Source: Chloroflexota bacterium (GTDB lineage: Bacteria; Chloroflexota; Anaerolineae; Promineifilales; Promineifilaceae). Taken from it: a DNA stretch of 64,000 nt. This document shows, one piece after another, positions 1 through 9,243 of this stretch (positions are counted from its first letter, which is position 1; each line of letters starts with the position of its first letter). The notes below the pieces were generated by a model that saw nothing but the letters and a program-made list of their open reading frames with translations, searched no databases and was not told the origin of the DNA. The stretch is from NCBI GenBank assembly GCA_014584575.1, contig JACTMP010000065.1, positions 1 to 64,000 on the forward strand, written 5' to 3'. The translations under genes and the position numbers were made by a program.

Positions 1-1767
1 GCACCCTCTTTCAGCGCATTTGGTTGGATTTAGAGGGGTACAAACGATTTGTTTGACCCCCACATATGCTGTCAACCACATGAATTCCCAAAGAACCATC
101 CTTTCCGCGTATTTCTCCTCAAAGCCAATACCATTGTCGGTGATGAACAACTGGCAATGGGCACGGCCGTTTTGCTCAATGGTTTCCGCTGTGATTCGTA
201 TGCACGGCGGCCTGTCTGGCTGCCGGTATTTCAGCCCATTACTGAGCAAATTTTGTAGCAGTTGGCGCATTTGGGTGGGGTCAGCCTCAATCGTCGGCAG
301 CCGGCCCACCAATACGTCTGCTTCACTCTGCTGAACCTGCACTTCCAGATCAGACAATACCCCCTGTACCACTTCATTCAAGTCCACCGGACAAAAAGGC
401 TGCGCCTCCGTCGTCACACGGGAATAGGTTAGCAAGTCTGTGATCAGCCGCTGCATGCGCGCCGCCGCCTGGGTCATCCGCTCCAGATAATCTTGCGCCG
501 GGGCGTCCAGTGTATGCCCATACCGCGTTTGCAACCGGTTGCCAAACGATTGAATTTTGCGCAGAGGCTCTTGCAAGTCATGGGAAGCCACATAGGCAAA
601 CTCTTGCAGGGCGCTGTTGCTGCGCTCCAGTTCACGGGTGTAGGTTGCCAGCAGCATCTCAGCCTGTTTGCGGCGGGTAACGTCCTGAACGGACAACAGG
701 TAACAGTCCACCCCATTGATCTCCAACTTTTCGGCCGTCAGAATACCGGCGCCCTCCTCACCTGTTTTGTGGCGAAAGCGAATCTCATAATCCCGAATGC
801 GGCCCCCCTGGCGCAGAGAAGACAGAACGGACTGTTGTTCGCTGACATCCACCCACATATTTAACTCACGGGATGTATGCCCGATCAACTCTTCACGGCC
901 GTAACCGCTCAGTTGGATGAAAGCTTCATTGACATCTTGAAAATGCCCACTGTCAGCCCGCTGGATGCCCATGGCAATAGGGATGGTATGAAACGCTTTG
1001 CGGAACTGCTCTTCAGAGGCACGCAACGCATCTTCCATCTGTTTGCGTTCCGTGATGTCTATAGCCAGGCCGCCCAGCAGGGGTGGGCTATCACCCTGAC
1101 GAATGACAAATTTGTGCGTGCGATAGGTGCGCATCTCGCCGTTCTGGTCAGGAAGCTGGCGTTCTACCACGATGGCGCCCTGCTGCATGGCCTGTTGGTC
1201 ATCGGCGGCGGCCTGCGCCGCCAACAGTGGGTGCAGATAAGCGGCGGTGGTTTTTCCCTGCCACTCGTCGGTGATCATGGTGTGCTGCATGGCGCTGTTG
1301 GCATATTTCAGACGGCCTTGTGCATCCTTAATAAACGCCAGCGCCGGGGTTTGCTCCATGAAGATAGCAAAAAGCTGTTCACTCATGGTCAGCGCCACCT
1401 GCTGCTGCATAAGTTGGGCGCTTAACCGGTCACGCAGTGCTTTCAATTCGCGGGTGAGGTCGCTGATCCAGCCGCCCACGCCGCCCACGATTATGAGCGC
1501 CACTGTCCCTAATAGTTGTCCGCTTACGGCCGTTGGGTCTAACCCCACCAGGCTGACGAGCGCATAATTAGCGGCGCTCAGAGCTAAAGAAGAAAACAGA
1601 CCAGCCAGCCAGCCATAACGCCAGGCAATCAAAAACACGGGAATGACCAGCAGCGCACCTGGCGGCCCGGAATAGGCAAATAACAGGGAAAATAGCAACA
1701 CATATAGAATTAGACTGACGGCCGTCCAGACCAGCCAGCGCCAGTTTGTTTGCAGCCATTTAGGCAT
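1..1767 (-). CDS. Sensor histidine kinase with PAS domains, 3' part missing or broken
   Basis: The frame is open from an ATG at 1767 down to the window edge (589 codons). The N-terminus has hydrophobic segments at about residues 10-70. Two PAS-like regions follow at about 140-240 and 265-370. A HisKA H-box (SHDLQEPLRKI) puts the phospho-accepting His near residue 396, and an N-box (LLQNLLSNGLKY) and the G1 box (DNGIGF) come next. After GIGFEEKYAER, near position 96, the sequence no longer resembles a kinase: the expected F and G2 boxes are replaced by WEFMWLTAYVG-type residues. Known family role: membrane sensor of a two-component system. Inference: the gene is disrupted near position 96. No partner regulator is visible here. 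Confidence 0.8.
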   Translation of the reverse strand, partial: MPKWLQTNWRWLVWTAVSLILYVLLFSLLFAYSGPPGALLVIPVFLIAWRYGWLAGLFSSLALSAANYALVSLVGLDPTAVSGQLLGTVALIIVGGVGGWISDLTRELKALRDRLSAQLMQQQVALTMSEQLFAIFMEQTPALAFIKDAQGRLKYANSAMQHTMITDEWQGKTTAAYLHPLLAAQAAADDQQAMQQGAIVVERQLPDQNGEMRTYRTHKFVIRQGDSPPLLGGLAIDITERKQMEDALRASEEQFRKAFHTIPIAMGIQRADSGHFQDVNEAFIQLSGYGREELIGHTSRELNMWVDVSEQQSVLSSLRQGGRIRDYEIRFRHKTGEEGAGILTAEKLEINGVDCYLLSVQDVTRRKQAEMLLATYTRELERSNSALQEFAYVASHDLQEPLRKIQSFGNRLQTRYGHTLDAPAQDYLERMTQAAARMQRLITDLLTYSRVTTEAQPFCPVDLNEVVQGVLSDLEVQVQQSEADVLVGRLPTIEADPTQMRQLLQNLLSNGLKYRQPDRPPCIRITAETIEQNGRAHCQLFITDNGIGFEEKYAERMVLWEFMWLTAYVGVKQIVCTPLNPTKCAERGC

Positions 1768-1860
1768 GGTACTTATTCCTTTGGTGCGATACTGGTTACA
1801 CGTCTGGTCGAATTATAGAGCAATTGGGGGCGCTGTGGAGGGGAGGAACGGCCGTGATAA

Positions 1861-1904
1861 ACAAAAAGCCTGTGCGAACCTTCTGGTTCGCACAGGCTTT
1901 TTGT
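1861..1904. terminator. Perfect 20-bp hairpin, bidirectional terminator
   Basis: The arms at 1861-1880 and 1885-1904 are exact reverse complements around a 4-nt loop. They are A-rich on the left and T-rich on the right, so the hairpin can terminate in both directions. It lies between the kinase start and the DUF1269-like gene. Confidence 0.85.
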
Positions 1905-1942
1905 CTGCTGCCATCAAGTAAAATCAGTGGATCAAAGCAGAG

Positions 1943-1987
1943 TTCGCATCCTCAGATGCGAATCGGTGGGCATCTGAGGATGCCCAC
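1943..1987. repeat. Two small hairpins, TTCGCATC and GTGGGCATC arms
   Basis: TTCGCATC/GATGCGAA (1943-1962) and GTGGGCATC/GATGCCCAC (1966-1987) stand next to each other with CTCA or TGAG loops. The first hairpin recurs, one base longer each side, at 12502-12523, so this is a dispersed element. Confidence 0.75.
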
Positions 1988-2019
1988 TCCTCCCATTTCG
2001 ATCTACTGAGAATGAACGA

Positions 2020-2520
2020 TTAAGCGGCAGGTTCTTCCGGGGCGGCGAAATGATCGCGCAGTTTGGCTTCGTCTTCAGCAGACAGCGAGGTCTGGAGAAT
2101 GGTGGGGTTGAAACCCTGCAAACCTTCCAAAACCTTGTCCGAGGTGGCGCTGCGCACCAGCAGGAACAGGGCAGACTGGCCTGGCTGAATGGTATCGCCC
2201 ACTTCTTTGATGAATTTATCATCCACCCCGATATCGGTGAATTTGCCGCCAATGGCGCCACCAATGGCGCCGGCAACCATACCCAGCCAGGGGGCGAAGA
2301 AGAGCAAACCAATCAACATGCCCCAGAAAGCGCCGCCCAAGGCGCCCGCACCCACCAGGCTGGTGGCCTGGCTGACTTTGGCTTTGCCATCCTGACGGCG
2401 CACCACCACCGCTGCATCTTCCAACTCAATAATATGCTGCTTCTGCATCCCTACCAAAGCATCCCGCATTTTGAACGCATCGGTCTCGTTATCAAAAGCA
2501 AAGACAAACAAGTTACTCAT
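2020..2520 (-). CDS. DUF1269-like protein with glycine-rich hydrophobic hairpin
   Basis: The product is 166 aa. Start 2520 is chosen because GGAGG stands just upstream; the frame is open further up to 2589. Residues 1-45 look like a ferredoxin-like fold (FVFAFDNETDAFKMRDAL). The centre is Gly/Ala-rich and hydrophobic (GAGALGGAFWGMLIG, AGAIGGAIGGKF), and the C-terminus has an ALFLLV strand. This matches the DUF1269/TM1 family, whose function is unknown. It is monocistronic, with a terminator hairpin downstream at 1861-1904. Confidence 0.75.
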   Translation of the reverse strand: MSNLFVFAFDNETDAFKMRDALVGMQKQHIIELEDAAVVVRRQDGKAKVSQATSLVGAGALGGAFWGMLIGLLFFAPWLGMVAGAIGGAIGGKFTDIGVDDKFIKEVGDTIQPGQSALFLLVRSATSDKVLEGLQGFNPTILQTSLSAEDEAKLRDHFAAPEEPAA

Positions 2521-2780
2521 TTTTACCTCCATAAAAAGTGAATTTGATCTTATTTTCTTCAACTTCGCTAAACGGTCAACTACTTGCACAGATTACTGAC
2601 CAAAATAAGCACTATACTCATCTTTGCTGGTGCAGCAAGTGACAAACAGCCGGAGATCAGTGGAAAATGGTCACTAGGCAGGGGGGAAACACGGCCGTAC
2701 CATCTTTCAATGACCCACTGTTTCCACTTCACGCCAATTCACAATTTCCCCAACAACTCACAAGCGAAGGAGGTTCTGAA

Positions 2781-4043
2781 ATGTCTTACCGGCACGTTTT
2801 GCTCTTTGTCTTGCTGTTGTTCAGCCTCATGGCCGTCAGTTGTACCGGGCCTCAGGGTGAGGCGGGGCCGGTGGGTCCCGCCGGCCCCGCCGGACCATTA
2901 GGGCCGGTTGGCCCCGCCGGGCAAGACGCCAGCGCCAGCCAGACCTTTGTCGGCGCGGCGCAGTGTGGCTCTTGCCACGAGGAAATATACGCCCGCTTTG
3001 CCCTGACCGGCCACGCCAACGCCCTGTCTGCCGTCAATAATCAACCCCCTGTTTTTCCTTACAACGACATCACCAACGGCCTGCCCGAACCACCGACCGG
3101 TTACACCTGGGCGGACGTCAGCTACGTCATTGGCGGTTTTGGCTGGATGGCCCGTTTTGTAGACGCCAATGGGTATGTGATCACCGGCGAGGCCGCCCAG
3201 TACAACTTTGCCAATGAAAACCTGGAGTTAGCGGCCGGCTGGGCCGCTTTTCATCCCGGTGAACAGGTGGCCTTTGACTGCGCCCGCTGCCACACCACCG
3301 GCTACGCCCCCCAGGGTCGCCAGGGCAACCGGGAAGGCATTGACGGCACGTGGGTTTACGAAGGGGTGCAGTGTGAAAAATGCCATGGTCCCGGCAGCCG
3401 CCACGCCGAAGACCCGCAGGGTGTGCGCATGGTCGTGGATCGCAGCGCCCAACTGTGCGGGCAATGCCATGTGCGCGACGACAAGGCAACGATGGATGCC
3501 AGCGACGGGTTCGCTGAACACAACCAGCAATTCAGCGATTTGTACAACTCGAAACATTTCGCCCTGGATTGCGTGACCTGCCATGACCCCCACGCCAGCG
3601 CCCGTTTTGCCGATGAGCAGCTTAACCCCAACAAGGGCATCGGCCAGGTTTGCCAGGCGTGTCATTGGGAACAAGAGGCAGTGCAAAATGTGAGCAGACA
3701 CGGCCGTGTCACCTGCCTCCAATGCCACATGCCCTTCCTGGCGAAATCGGCCGTCGGCGACCTGAACAGCTTTACGGCCGATATTCGCGCCCACCAGTTT
3801 GCCATCAACCCGGACCCCGCCGCGCCGCAATTTAGCGAAGACGGCGCCCAGGTGATGCCCTACCTGACGCTGACCTATGTGTGCGGCCAATGCCACAATA
3901 ATGACTTTGCCGACGTGAAAGAGCCGGCCGAAATGGAGGCTGCCGCCAGGGGCTACCACACCTGGATACCACCCACTGCCACGCCCACACCGACGCCAGA
4001 GGCTACGGCCGTGCCTGAACCCACCCCCACGCCCCAGTCTTAG
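2781..4043 (+). CDS. Octahaem c-type cytochrome lipoprotein with collagen-like stalk
   Basis: The product is 420 aa. Start 2781 is set by AAGGAGG about 8 nt upstream. A lipoprotein signal (lipobox AVSC) is followed at once by about nine Gly-X-Y triplets. Eight CXXCH haem sites follow: CGSCH, CARCH, CEKCH, CGQCH, CVTCH, CQACH, CLQCH and CGQCH. The tail is Pro/Thr-rich. It is paralogous to the gene at 10887-12176 (shared YTWxDxSYVIGG region and haem spacing). Inference: a surface-exposed electron carrier raised on a short triple-helical stalk. The redox partner is unknown. It is co-directional with the NapC-like gene. Confidence 0.88.
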   Translation: MSYRHVLLFVLLLFSLMAVSCTGPQGEAGPVGPAGPAGPLGPVGPAGQDASASQTFVGAAQCGSCHEEIYARFALTGHANALSAVNNQPPVFPYNDITNGLPEPPTGYTWADVSYVIGGFGWMARFVDANGYVITGEAAQYNFANENLELAAGWAAFHPGEQVAFDCARCHTTGYAPQGRQGNREGIDGTWVYEGVQCEKCHGPGSRHAEDPQGVRMVVDRSAQLCGQCHVRDDKATMDASDGFAEHNQQFSDLYNSKHFALDCVTCHDPHASARFADEQLNPNKGIGQVCQACHWEQEAVQNVSRHGRVTCLQCHMPFLAKSAVGDLNSFTADIRAHQFAINPDPAAPQFSEDGAQVMPYLTLTYVCGQCHNNDFADVKEPAEMEAAARGYHTWIPPTATPTPTPEATAVPEPTPTPQS

Positions 4044-4049
4044 TAGTGA

Positions 4050-4082
4050 AGACCTTAAGGGTTTTGGAAACCCTTAAGGTCT
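4050..4082. terminator. 15-bp perfect hairpin between cytochrome genes
   Basis: The arms at 4050-4064 and 4068-4082 pair perfectly around TGG. No T-run follows, so it may be a partial terminator or mRNA-stability hairpin that tunes expression of the NapC-like gene. Confidence 0.55.
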
Positions 4083-4097
4083 CTCCGGGAGAGAATC

Positions 4098-5825
4098 ATG
4101 CGCAGATTATTTTCCGCCATCAAGCACTTTTTCCTACCGCCGCCCGGCAGTTCCATCTGGCTGCGGCTGCTGCCCTTTGTGGTATTGGGCATGATCACCA
4201 TCGTCTTCGCCTATGGCAGCGTCGAAGCCTGGACCTACACCAACTCCTCCCAATTTTGCGGCACCACCTGCCACACCATGCCGCCCGAATACAGCGCCTA
4301 CCAACGCTCGCCCCACGCCCGTGTGCAGTGTGTGGAATGTCACATCGGCCGTGACGTGTTCACCACCCAGTTCACCCGCAAAGCCGGCGATCTGCGCCAC
4401 GTAGTGCTGACCATCACCCAGGATTACGAATTCCCCATCCACAGCCGGGCCATGCGCCCCGCCCGCGACACCTGCGAAAAATGCCACTTCCCCGAAAAAT
4501 TCTCCGATGACAGCCTGCGCGAAATCCATCAATATGCCGAAGATGAAAATAATACGCCAGAAAACACCTATCTCATCCTGAAAACAGGCGGCGGCGCCAG
4601 CCGCGAGGGGTTGGGGCGGGGCATCCATTGGCACATTGAAAACGAGGTGTATTACCTGGCAACGGATGAATTGGAACAAAACATTCCCTACGTGCGGGTG
4701 GTGGATCAGGACGGCAGCATCCGGGAATACTACGACATTAGCTCTGGCTTTACGCCCGACGACGTCGCCGGAACGACGCTGGCGCGTATGGACTGCCTGA
4801 ACTGCCACAACCGCATCACGCACAAAATCGCCAACCCCAGTGACGCCGTCAACGAGGCCATGCGCAAGAACCTGATTGCCCGCGATTTACCTTTTATGCG
4901 CCAGCAAGCCTTTACCGTGCTGAGCGCCGACTACGAGAGTGATGAAGCCGCCTATGCCGGTATTGCCAGCCTGGAAGATTTTTATGCAGCAACCTACCCG
5001 GACGTTTATGCCGAACGCGCCGCAGACATTCAAACGGCCGTGACCACGCTGCAAGAAATTTATAGCCAATCCGTATTCCGTGAACAAAAAATAGATTGGG
5101 ACACGCATCCTAACAATCTGGGGCATATCAATGATCCCGGCTGCTTCCGCTGCCACGATGGCAAACATCTGACGGGCAGCGAAGAGGCCATTCGCCTGGA
5201 ATGTAACTTGTGCCACTCCATTCCGGCCCAGGTAGACAATAACGCCCTGGTAACAACCATCGAATTACCACGTGGGCCGGAGCCGCCATCCCATACCCAC
5301 ACCGGTTGGATTACGCTGCATGGCAAAGCGATTGATAGTTCTTGCGCGGCCTGCCATGTACCGGCCGACCCCACGGTAGATTACACCACCCTGACAGAAA
5401 AGCCCCCTGTAGATGGCTCGTTTTGTGGCAACAGCGCCTGCCATGCCAATGAATGGGTGTTTGCCGGTTTTGGCGCGGAAGAATTGCAACCGGTCTTGGA
5501 GCGGCAGGCATATATTTTGCTGCACACCAGCCCCTATCTGCTGGAAGGGGCGCCTCGGACGTATGAAGGCACATTCCGGGCGATGTTTAACGGCCGTTGC
5601 ACCTACTGCCACAGCGGACTCAATGCCGAAGGTGGCCTTGACCTGAGCAGCTACATGAGCATGTTGGCAGGGGGGAAAAACGGCCCGGCGCTAGTTCCTG
5701 GCGACCCGGCGGCCAGTCTGATCATCCAGAAACAATCCGGCCCGCGTGACCATTTCGGGCAGGTGCTGGATGATGAACGGGAAGCGTTGACTGCCTGGAT
5801 AACATCAGGCGCGCCGGAGAAATAA
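4098..5825 (+). CDS. NapC/NirT-like membrane-anchored multihaem cytochrome c
   Basis: The product is 575 aa with one N-terminal membrane helix (about residues 22-42). A NapC/NirT-type region follows. Haem motifs in order are CGTTCH (a CX3CH, Cys54-His59), CVECH, CEKCH, CLNCH, CFRCH, CNLCH, CAACH, CGNSACH (a CX4CH) and CTYCH. That is seven canonical CXXCH and two expanded motifs. The last ~90 residues resemble the cytochrome-c-like domain of planctomycete/PSD1-type proteins (GRCTYCHSG ... LVPGDPAASLI). Family role: quinol oxidation and electron delivery to periplasmic or extracellular partners. It lies 54 bp after the octahaem gene, so both are probably cotranscribed. Confidence 0.85.
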   Translation: MRRLFSAIKHFFLPPPGSSIWLRLLPFVVLGMITIVFAYGSVEAWTYTNSSQFCGTTCHTMPPEYSAYQRSPHARVQCVECHIGRDVFTTQFTRKAGDLRHVVLTITQDYEFPIHSRAMRPARDTCEKCHFPEKFSDDSLREIHQYAEDENNTPENTYLILKTGGGASREGLGRGIHWHIENEVYYLATDELEQNIPYVRVVDQDGSIREYYDISSGFTPDDVAGTTLARMDCLNCHNRITHKIANPSDAVNEAMRKNLIARDLPFMRQQAFTVLSADYESDEAAYAGIASLEDFYAATYPDVYAERAADIQTAVTTLQEIYSQSVFREQKIDWDTHPNNLGHINDPGCFRCHDGKHLTGSEEAIRLECNLCHSIPAQVDNNALVTTIELPRGPEPPSHTHTGWITLHGKAIDSSCAACHVPADPTVDYTTLTEKPPVDGSFCGNSACHANEWVFAGFGAEELQPVLERQAYILLHTSPYLLEGAPRTYEGTFRAMFNGRCTYCHSGLNAEGGLDLSSYMSMLAGGKNGPALVPGDPAASLIIQKQSGPRDHFGQVLDDEREALTAWITSGAPEK

Positions 5826-5830
5826 ACAAA

Positions 5831-5868
5831 AAGATGACAGTCACTTGTGGGTGACTGTCATCTTTTTT
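5831..5868. terminator. Terminator between convergent cytochrome operons
   Basis: A 14-bp stem (5831-5844 with 5851-5864) is followed by a T-run. It stands between two gene sets reading toward each other and can serve both. Confidence 0.88.
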
Positions 5869-5894
5869 ATTTTGGGTTATTCAGTTGTTGGGGG

Positions 5895-8141
5895 TTACGG
5901 CCGTGTCAGCCCACTGGTATCGCCGCCCATCACTTCAATGGAGTCGTACAAAATCTGTAACACATACAACGCATTATGCGCAAATGCGCCAGGGTCTTTC
6001 TGTGCATACTGGTAATTGTACGCCGCTCGCAGCAGGTTCGGCGTCCAGGTGTTAAACCCGGCATCACCCTCGCTGACGGTGCCATCACCATCAGCGTCGC
6101 CAAAGAAGTAGGGATAGGCATGGGAATCATACAGAATAGGCAGTGAGCCGGGCGTGTTGGCTGTATACGCCTGCATGGCGGCATACAGCAGCTCGGTCAT
6201 GGTGGCAATTTCACCGGCCATTCCTTCAGCTACGTCACCGTCGCCATCCCAATCCGTGGTGTTGTCCTCATCGCGGATGTTCACCAGGTCAGCCTGCGTA
6301 CTGACGTTTTCGTGGCAGTCGGCACACTCAGTAACCACCACTTCCAACGCATGAGTATCATGGCACTCCACGCAAGAGTCAAACCGGCCCACATGTTCAT
6401 TCCGACCTACGTATTCTTTATCCGCAAACTGGTAAGCGCCTTGCGCCTCGTTTCCGAACAAGGTCGCCCCAGCGGCAAAGTAGTGGATGTTCTGGAAGCG
6501 AATTCCTTCCGCTATTTCGTCACCGGGCAGATCACCTAAAGCACGGTCTACGCTGGTGGTAGATGAACGCCCCTGATGGCAGTTGATACAGAGATTACTC
6601 TCCATACCGGCTACATCATCTTCGGCCTCAGCCATTGTCAAGGTTGCGCCGCTGGGGAAGGTCACATCTTCCACTTCGTAACGGGTAAAGGTGGTCAGGT
6701 CATTGTGGCAGGTAGCGCAGTTCAGCCCGTTAGACGGATGCTGGTTGATACTGACGCCTTGTTCGATGAAGAGCGGCAGCCCGGCGGCCGAATGGCACTT
6801 GCTGCATGAACCTGGCACTTCGCCTTCGGCATCCCAATGACGGAACGCTTCTTCCGAACCGGCAAAGTGACCATGGTCAATGCGGCGCATGGCACTCATG
6901 TCAACGGGGGTAGCAAGAGCCTGGTTCAGGTCTTCGATGGAGTCATACAGCAGTTGAATGGTGTATTTGCCACCGTGCGCAAACTCGCCAGGGTCTTTCA
7001 AAGACATCTGGTAGTTGTAAGCAGCTTTGGCCAGACGTGGCGTCCAGGTCGCAAACCGTTCATCCCCTTCACTGACCTCACCATTCCCATCGGTGTCGGT
7101 AAAGAAGTAAGGATAACTGGCACTGCTATAGACGAGGGGTGCACCGGCAACTTCAGTGGCATACGCCTGCATAGCCTGATACAACACAGCTTGCAGCCCT
7201 TCAATCTCGGCCATAATGCCTTCTTCCATGTCACCGTTGCCGTTGTAGTCCACCAGCGAACCAAACATGCGAATGCTGGCCAGGTCTTCGGGGCTATCTA
7301 AACCTTGATGACATTCCGTGCAGGTGTCAAACTTCACTTCCAGCGTATGCGGATTGTGGCAGTCAACACAGGTATCCACCCCTTCCACGTGGTCAAACTT
7401 GGAATCATAGGCTTTGCCCTCATATTCATAACCACCCATAGCAATGGTGCCATATTGTGTGGCCGCTGCCGGGTAGTAATGGATATTGGTAAAACCTAAA
7501 TCCTCGCTGACTGTGTCCAGGTCGGCAGCCGGATCAAGCCCGGCACTCTCGATGCTCTGGTTGACGCTGACGGTGGAGGCGCGCCCTTGATGGCAGGTCA
7601 TACAACGCGCTTCTGGCCCCAGGCCGGTCACTTCGGCCCCGGAGGGGAAGGTGACGGTGCTGAGTCCCATGGTGGCATCATTGTGGCAGGCCTGGCATTG
7701 AACGACTTCGCCCACGGGCACGGCCGCTTCCACAGACCCAAAGGCGCTGCCATCAGCGCCCACAAAGTCCATGAAACCGGTGGTGCTGTGGCACTTGGCG
7801 CAGTTGGCCGGTACTTCTGCCGGGTCATCTTCATCCCAGTGGGTGAAGGCGGCCGCTTCGGCGTTGGCATGTGGGGAGTTTGCCCATTGTTCCTCGAAAG
7901 GTACAACGGCTATCGCCGATACTGGCATTTCCGGTTCCACCATCACCTCGACGATGCGGGTGACTTCTACCGGCACCTCCACTTCCACTGTTTCTGCCGG
8001 CACCTGCACTTCCACCGGCACTTCGACAATGCGCGTCACTTCTATCGTTTCCGGCTCTTGGGAGCAGGCGACGACACCGATGGAGAACAACAGTAAAGAC
8101 CCGACGATAAGGCAAATGCGTCTGAATTTCGGGTGTGTCAT
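5895..8141 (-). CDS. Decahaem c-type cytochrome lipoprotein, internally duplicated
   Basis: The product is 748 aa with a lipoprotein signal (lipobox VVAC) and a Val/Glu-rich repeat linker (residues ~30-70). Two tandem modules of ~330 residues follow, each with five haem sites: CAKCH, CQACH, CMTCH, CVDCH, CTECH, then CSKCH, CATCH, CINCH, CVECH, CADCH. Each module has HQGR-S-T-SV after its third haem, a NIHY motif, and EF-hand-like Asp loops (DTDGNGEVSEGD, DADGDGTVSEGD). This is clear evidence of gene-internal duplication. Calcium binding is an inference. It is last in a leftward operon with the cytochrome b gene. No intact ACGGCCGT was found in this 2.2-kb gene. Confidence 0.88.
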   Translation of the reverse strand: MTHPKFRRICLIVGSLLLFSIGVVACSQEPETIEVTRIVEVPVEVQVPAETVEVEVPVEVTRIVEVMVEPEMPVSAIAVVPFEEQWANSPHANAEAAAFTHWDEDDPAEVPANCAKCHSTTGFMDFVGADGSAFGSVEAAVPVGEVVQCQACHNDATMGLSTVTFPSGAEVTGLGPEARCMTCHQGRASTVSVNQSIESAGLDPAADLDTVSEDLGFTNIHYYPAAATQYGTIAMGGYEYEGKAYDSKFDHVEGVDTCVDCHNPHTLEVKFDTCTECHQGLDSPEDLASIRMFGSLVDYNGNGDMEEGIMAEIEGLQAVLYQAMQAYATEVAGAPLVYSSASYPYFFTDTDGNGEVSEGDERFATWTPRLAKAAYNYQMSLKDPGEFAHGGKYTIQLLYDSIEDLNQALATPVDMSAMRRIDHGHFAGSEEAFRHWDAEGEVPGSCSKCHSAAGLPLFIEQGVSINQHPSNGLNCATCHNDLTTFTRYEVEDVTFPSGATLTMAEAEDDVAGMESNLCINCHQGRSSTTSVDRALGDLPGDEIAEGIRFQNIHYFAAGATLFGNEAQGAYQFADKEYVGRNEHVGRFDSCVECHDTHALEVVVTECADCHENVSTQADLVNIRDEDNTTDWDGDGDVAEGMAGEIATMTELLYAAMQAYTANTPGSLPILYDSHAYPYFFGDADGDGTVSEGDAGFNTWTPNLLRAAYNYQYAQKDPGAFAHNALYVLQILYDSIEVMGGDTSGLTRP

Positions 8142-8238
8142 TAAGAAATTCCTCCTTTTTTAGGAATTTTTCCGGTCTATCCGGGTGTGTGCCTGCCACG
8201 GAATAGACACGGAATTAAGTAAAGCTGGCTGAGTAGTG

Positions 8239-8293
8239 CCAGGCACAGGGCAGAACGGTTTGGTTCTACCAGCTACCTACCGCCCTGTGCCTG
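8239..8293. repeat. Imperfect inverted repeat upstream of the decahaem gene
   Basis: AGGCACAGGGC and GCCCTGTGCCT flank about 35 nt in the gap between the cytochrome b gene and the decahaem gene. It could be an intra-operon processing or stability hairpin. Confidence 0.45.
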
Positions 8294-8311
8294 ACACTCC
8301 TTGAGTCGAAT

Positions 8312-9172
8312 TTACGGCACGGCCGTTGCCAGGGGCACAAACACCTCTCTCGTCGGCACCACCGTGATGAGCGCCGTCTCTTCAAAGGTAAACGCCCACA
8401 CCAATACCGCCAGGATAATGCTGCCCACGATCACGCTGGTCACGGTGAAAATAATGCGCCGCCGCCGCAGAATGGGGGCCGGCACTTCCGGCCAGGGTGT
8501 CTCACCGCTTTCCAGCCGTTCCAGTTCTATCGCATGTTCTTCTTCCATCTGGTGACGGGGCAGTTTGCCCGTCCACATGCTGGGATTCCAATGTTTGATC
8601 ATCACATTGTAAAAATGCCAGATGACAATGGAGATCACCGCCAGCAGCGCCTCATAGCTGTGGGCTGCTTTAGCCGCGGGAATAATCGAGCCGGGCAGGA
8701 TATTGGTAGTGGCAATGGGATTCCACAGCATGAAACCGGTGATGGCCATCACGGCCGTACCCCACACCACCGCCCAAAACTCCAGCTTCTCGCCAAAGTT
8801 AAATTTGCGCATTTTGGGATGCTCTTCTTGCAGCCCCACGTTGTACTTCACGTACCCCACCAGGTCTTGCGCATCTTTCAGGTCTGGCATCATGCGGTTT
8901 CGCTCCCGCCGCACATAGAGGCGGTAAGTGCTGGTGAACAGGTGGTAGACAGACCCCAACACCAGCAAAAAGGCGGCGTAGCGGTGAATGAGGCGCACCG
9001 TTTCAATGCCACCCATGGCGATGATCATGCTTTGCGCCAGTTCATTCTGCGCGTACCGCTGCGGCAGCCCGGTAACGGCCAACACAGTAAAACTGACGAG
9101 CAAGATAATATGCTCAATGCGCGCCCCAATGCGGAAACGTTCGTATTGTTGCTGCTGTTCTTTTGCGGTCAT
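8312..9172 (-). CDS. Cytochrome b561 / formate-dehydrogenase-gamma-like dihaem membrane subunit
   Basis: The product is 286 aa. Four hydrophobic helices carry conserved His: RIEHIILL near residue 20, RLIHRYAAF and VYHLF in helix 2, and AAHSYEALLAVISIVIWHFYNVMIKH further on. A fifth hydrophobic helix lies near residues 240-265. The pattern fits cytochrome b subunits of the FdnI/HydC/b561 class, which exchange electrons with quinones. Lying between two multihaem cytochrome genes, it is the likely membrane entry point. Assignment to a specific enzyme complex is not possible. Confidence 0.8.
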   Translation of the reverse strand: MTAKEQQQQYERFRIGARIEHIILLVSFTVLAVTGLPQRYAQNELAQSMIIAMGGIETVRLIHRYAAFLLVLGSVYHLFTSTYRLYVRRERNRMMPDLKDAQDLVGYVKYNVGLQEEHPKMRKFNFGEKLEFWAVVWGTAVMAITGFMLWNPIATTNILPGSIIPAAKAAHSYEALLAVISIVIWHFYNVMIKHWNPSMWTGKLPRHQMEEEHAIELERLESGETPWPEVPAPILRRRRIIFTVTSVIVGSIILAVLVWAFTFEETALITVVPTREVFVPLATAVP

Positions 9173-9185
9173 AACTTTTCCAATA

Positions 9186-9243
9186 GAGATTAGAGATTAG
9201 AGATTAGAGATTGGAGAATCTCCGATCTCTAATCTCCAATCTC
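9186..9243. repeat. GAGATTA/TAATCTC heptamer inverted repeat
   Basis: Tandem AGAGATT units are followed by their complement (AATCTCCAATCTC). This fills the whole gap between the cytochrome b and 14-haem genes. It belongs to the GAGATTG family (see findings). Confidence 0.8.

Noticed and set aside
3228..3959. Long opposite-strand frames over the cytochrome genes
   Set aside because: They are antisense shadows of GC-rich genes with clear haem motifs on the coding strand, and show no family features.
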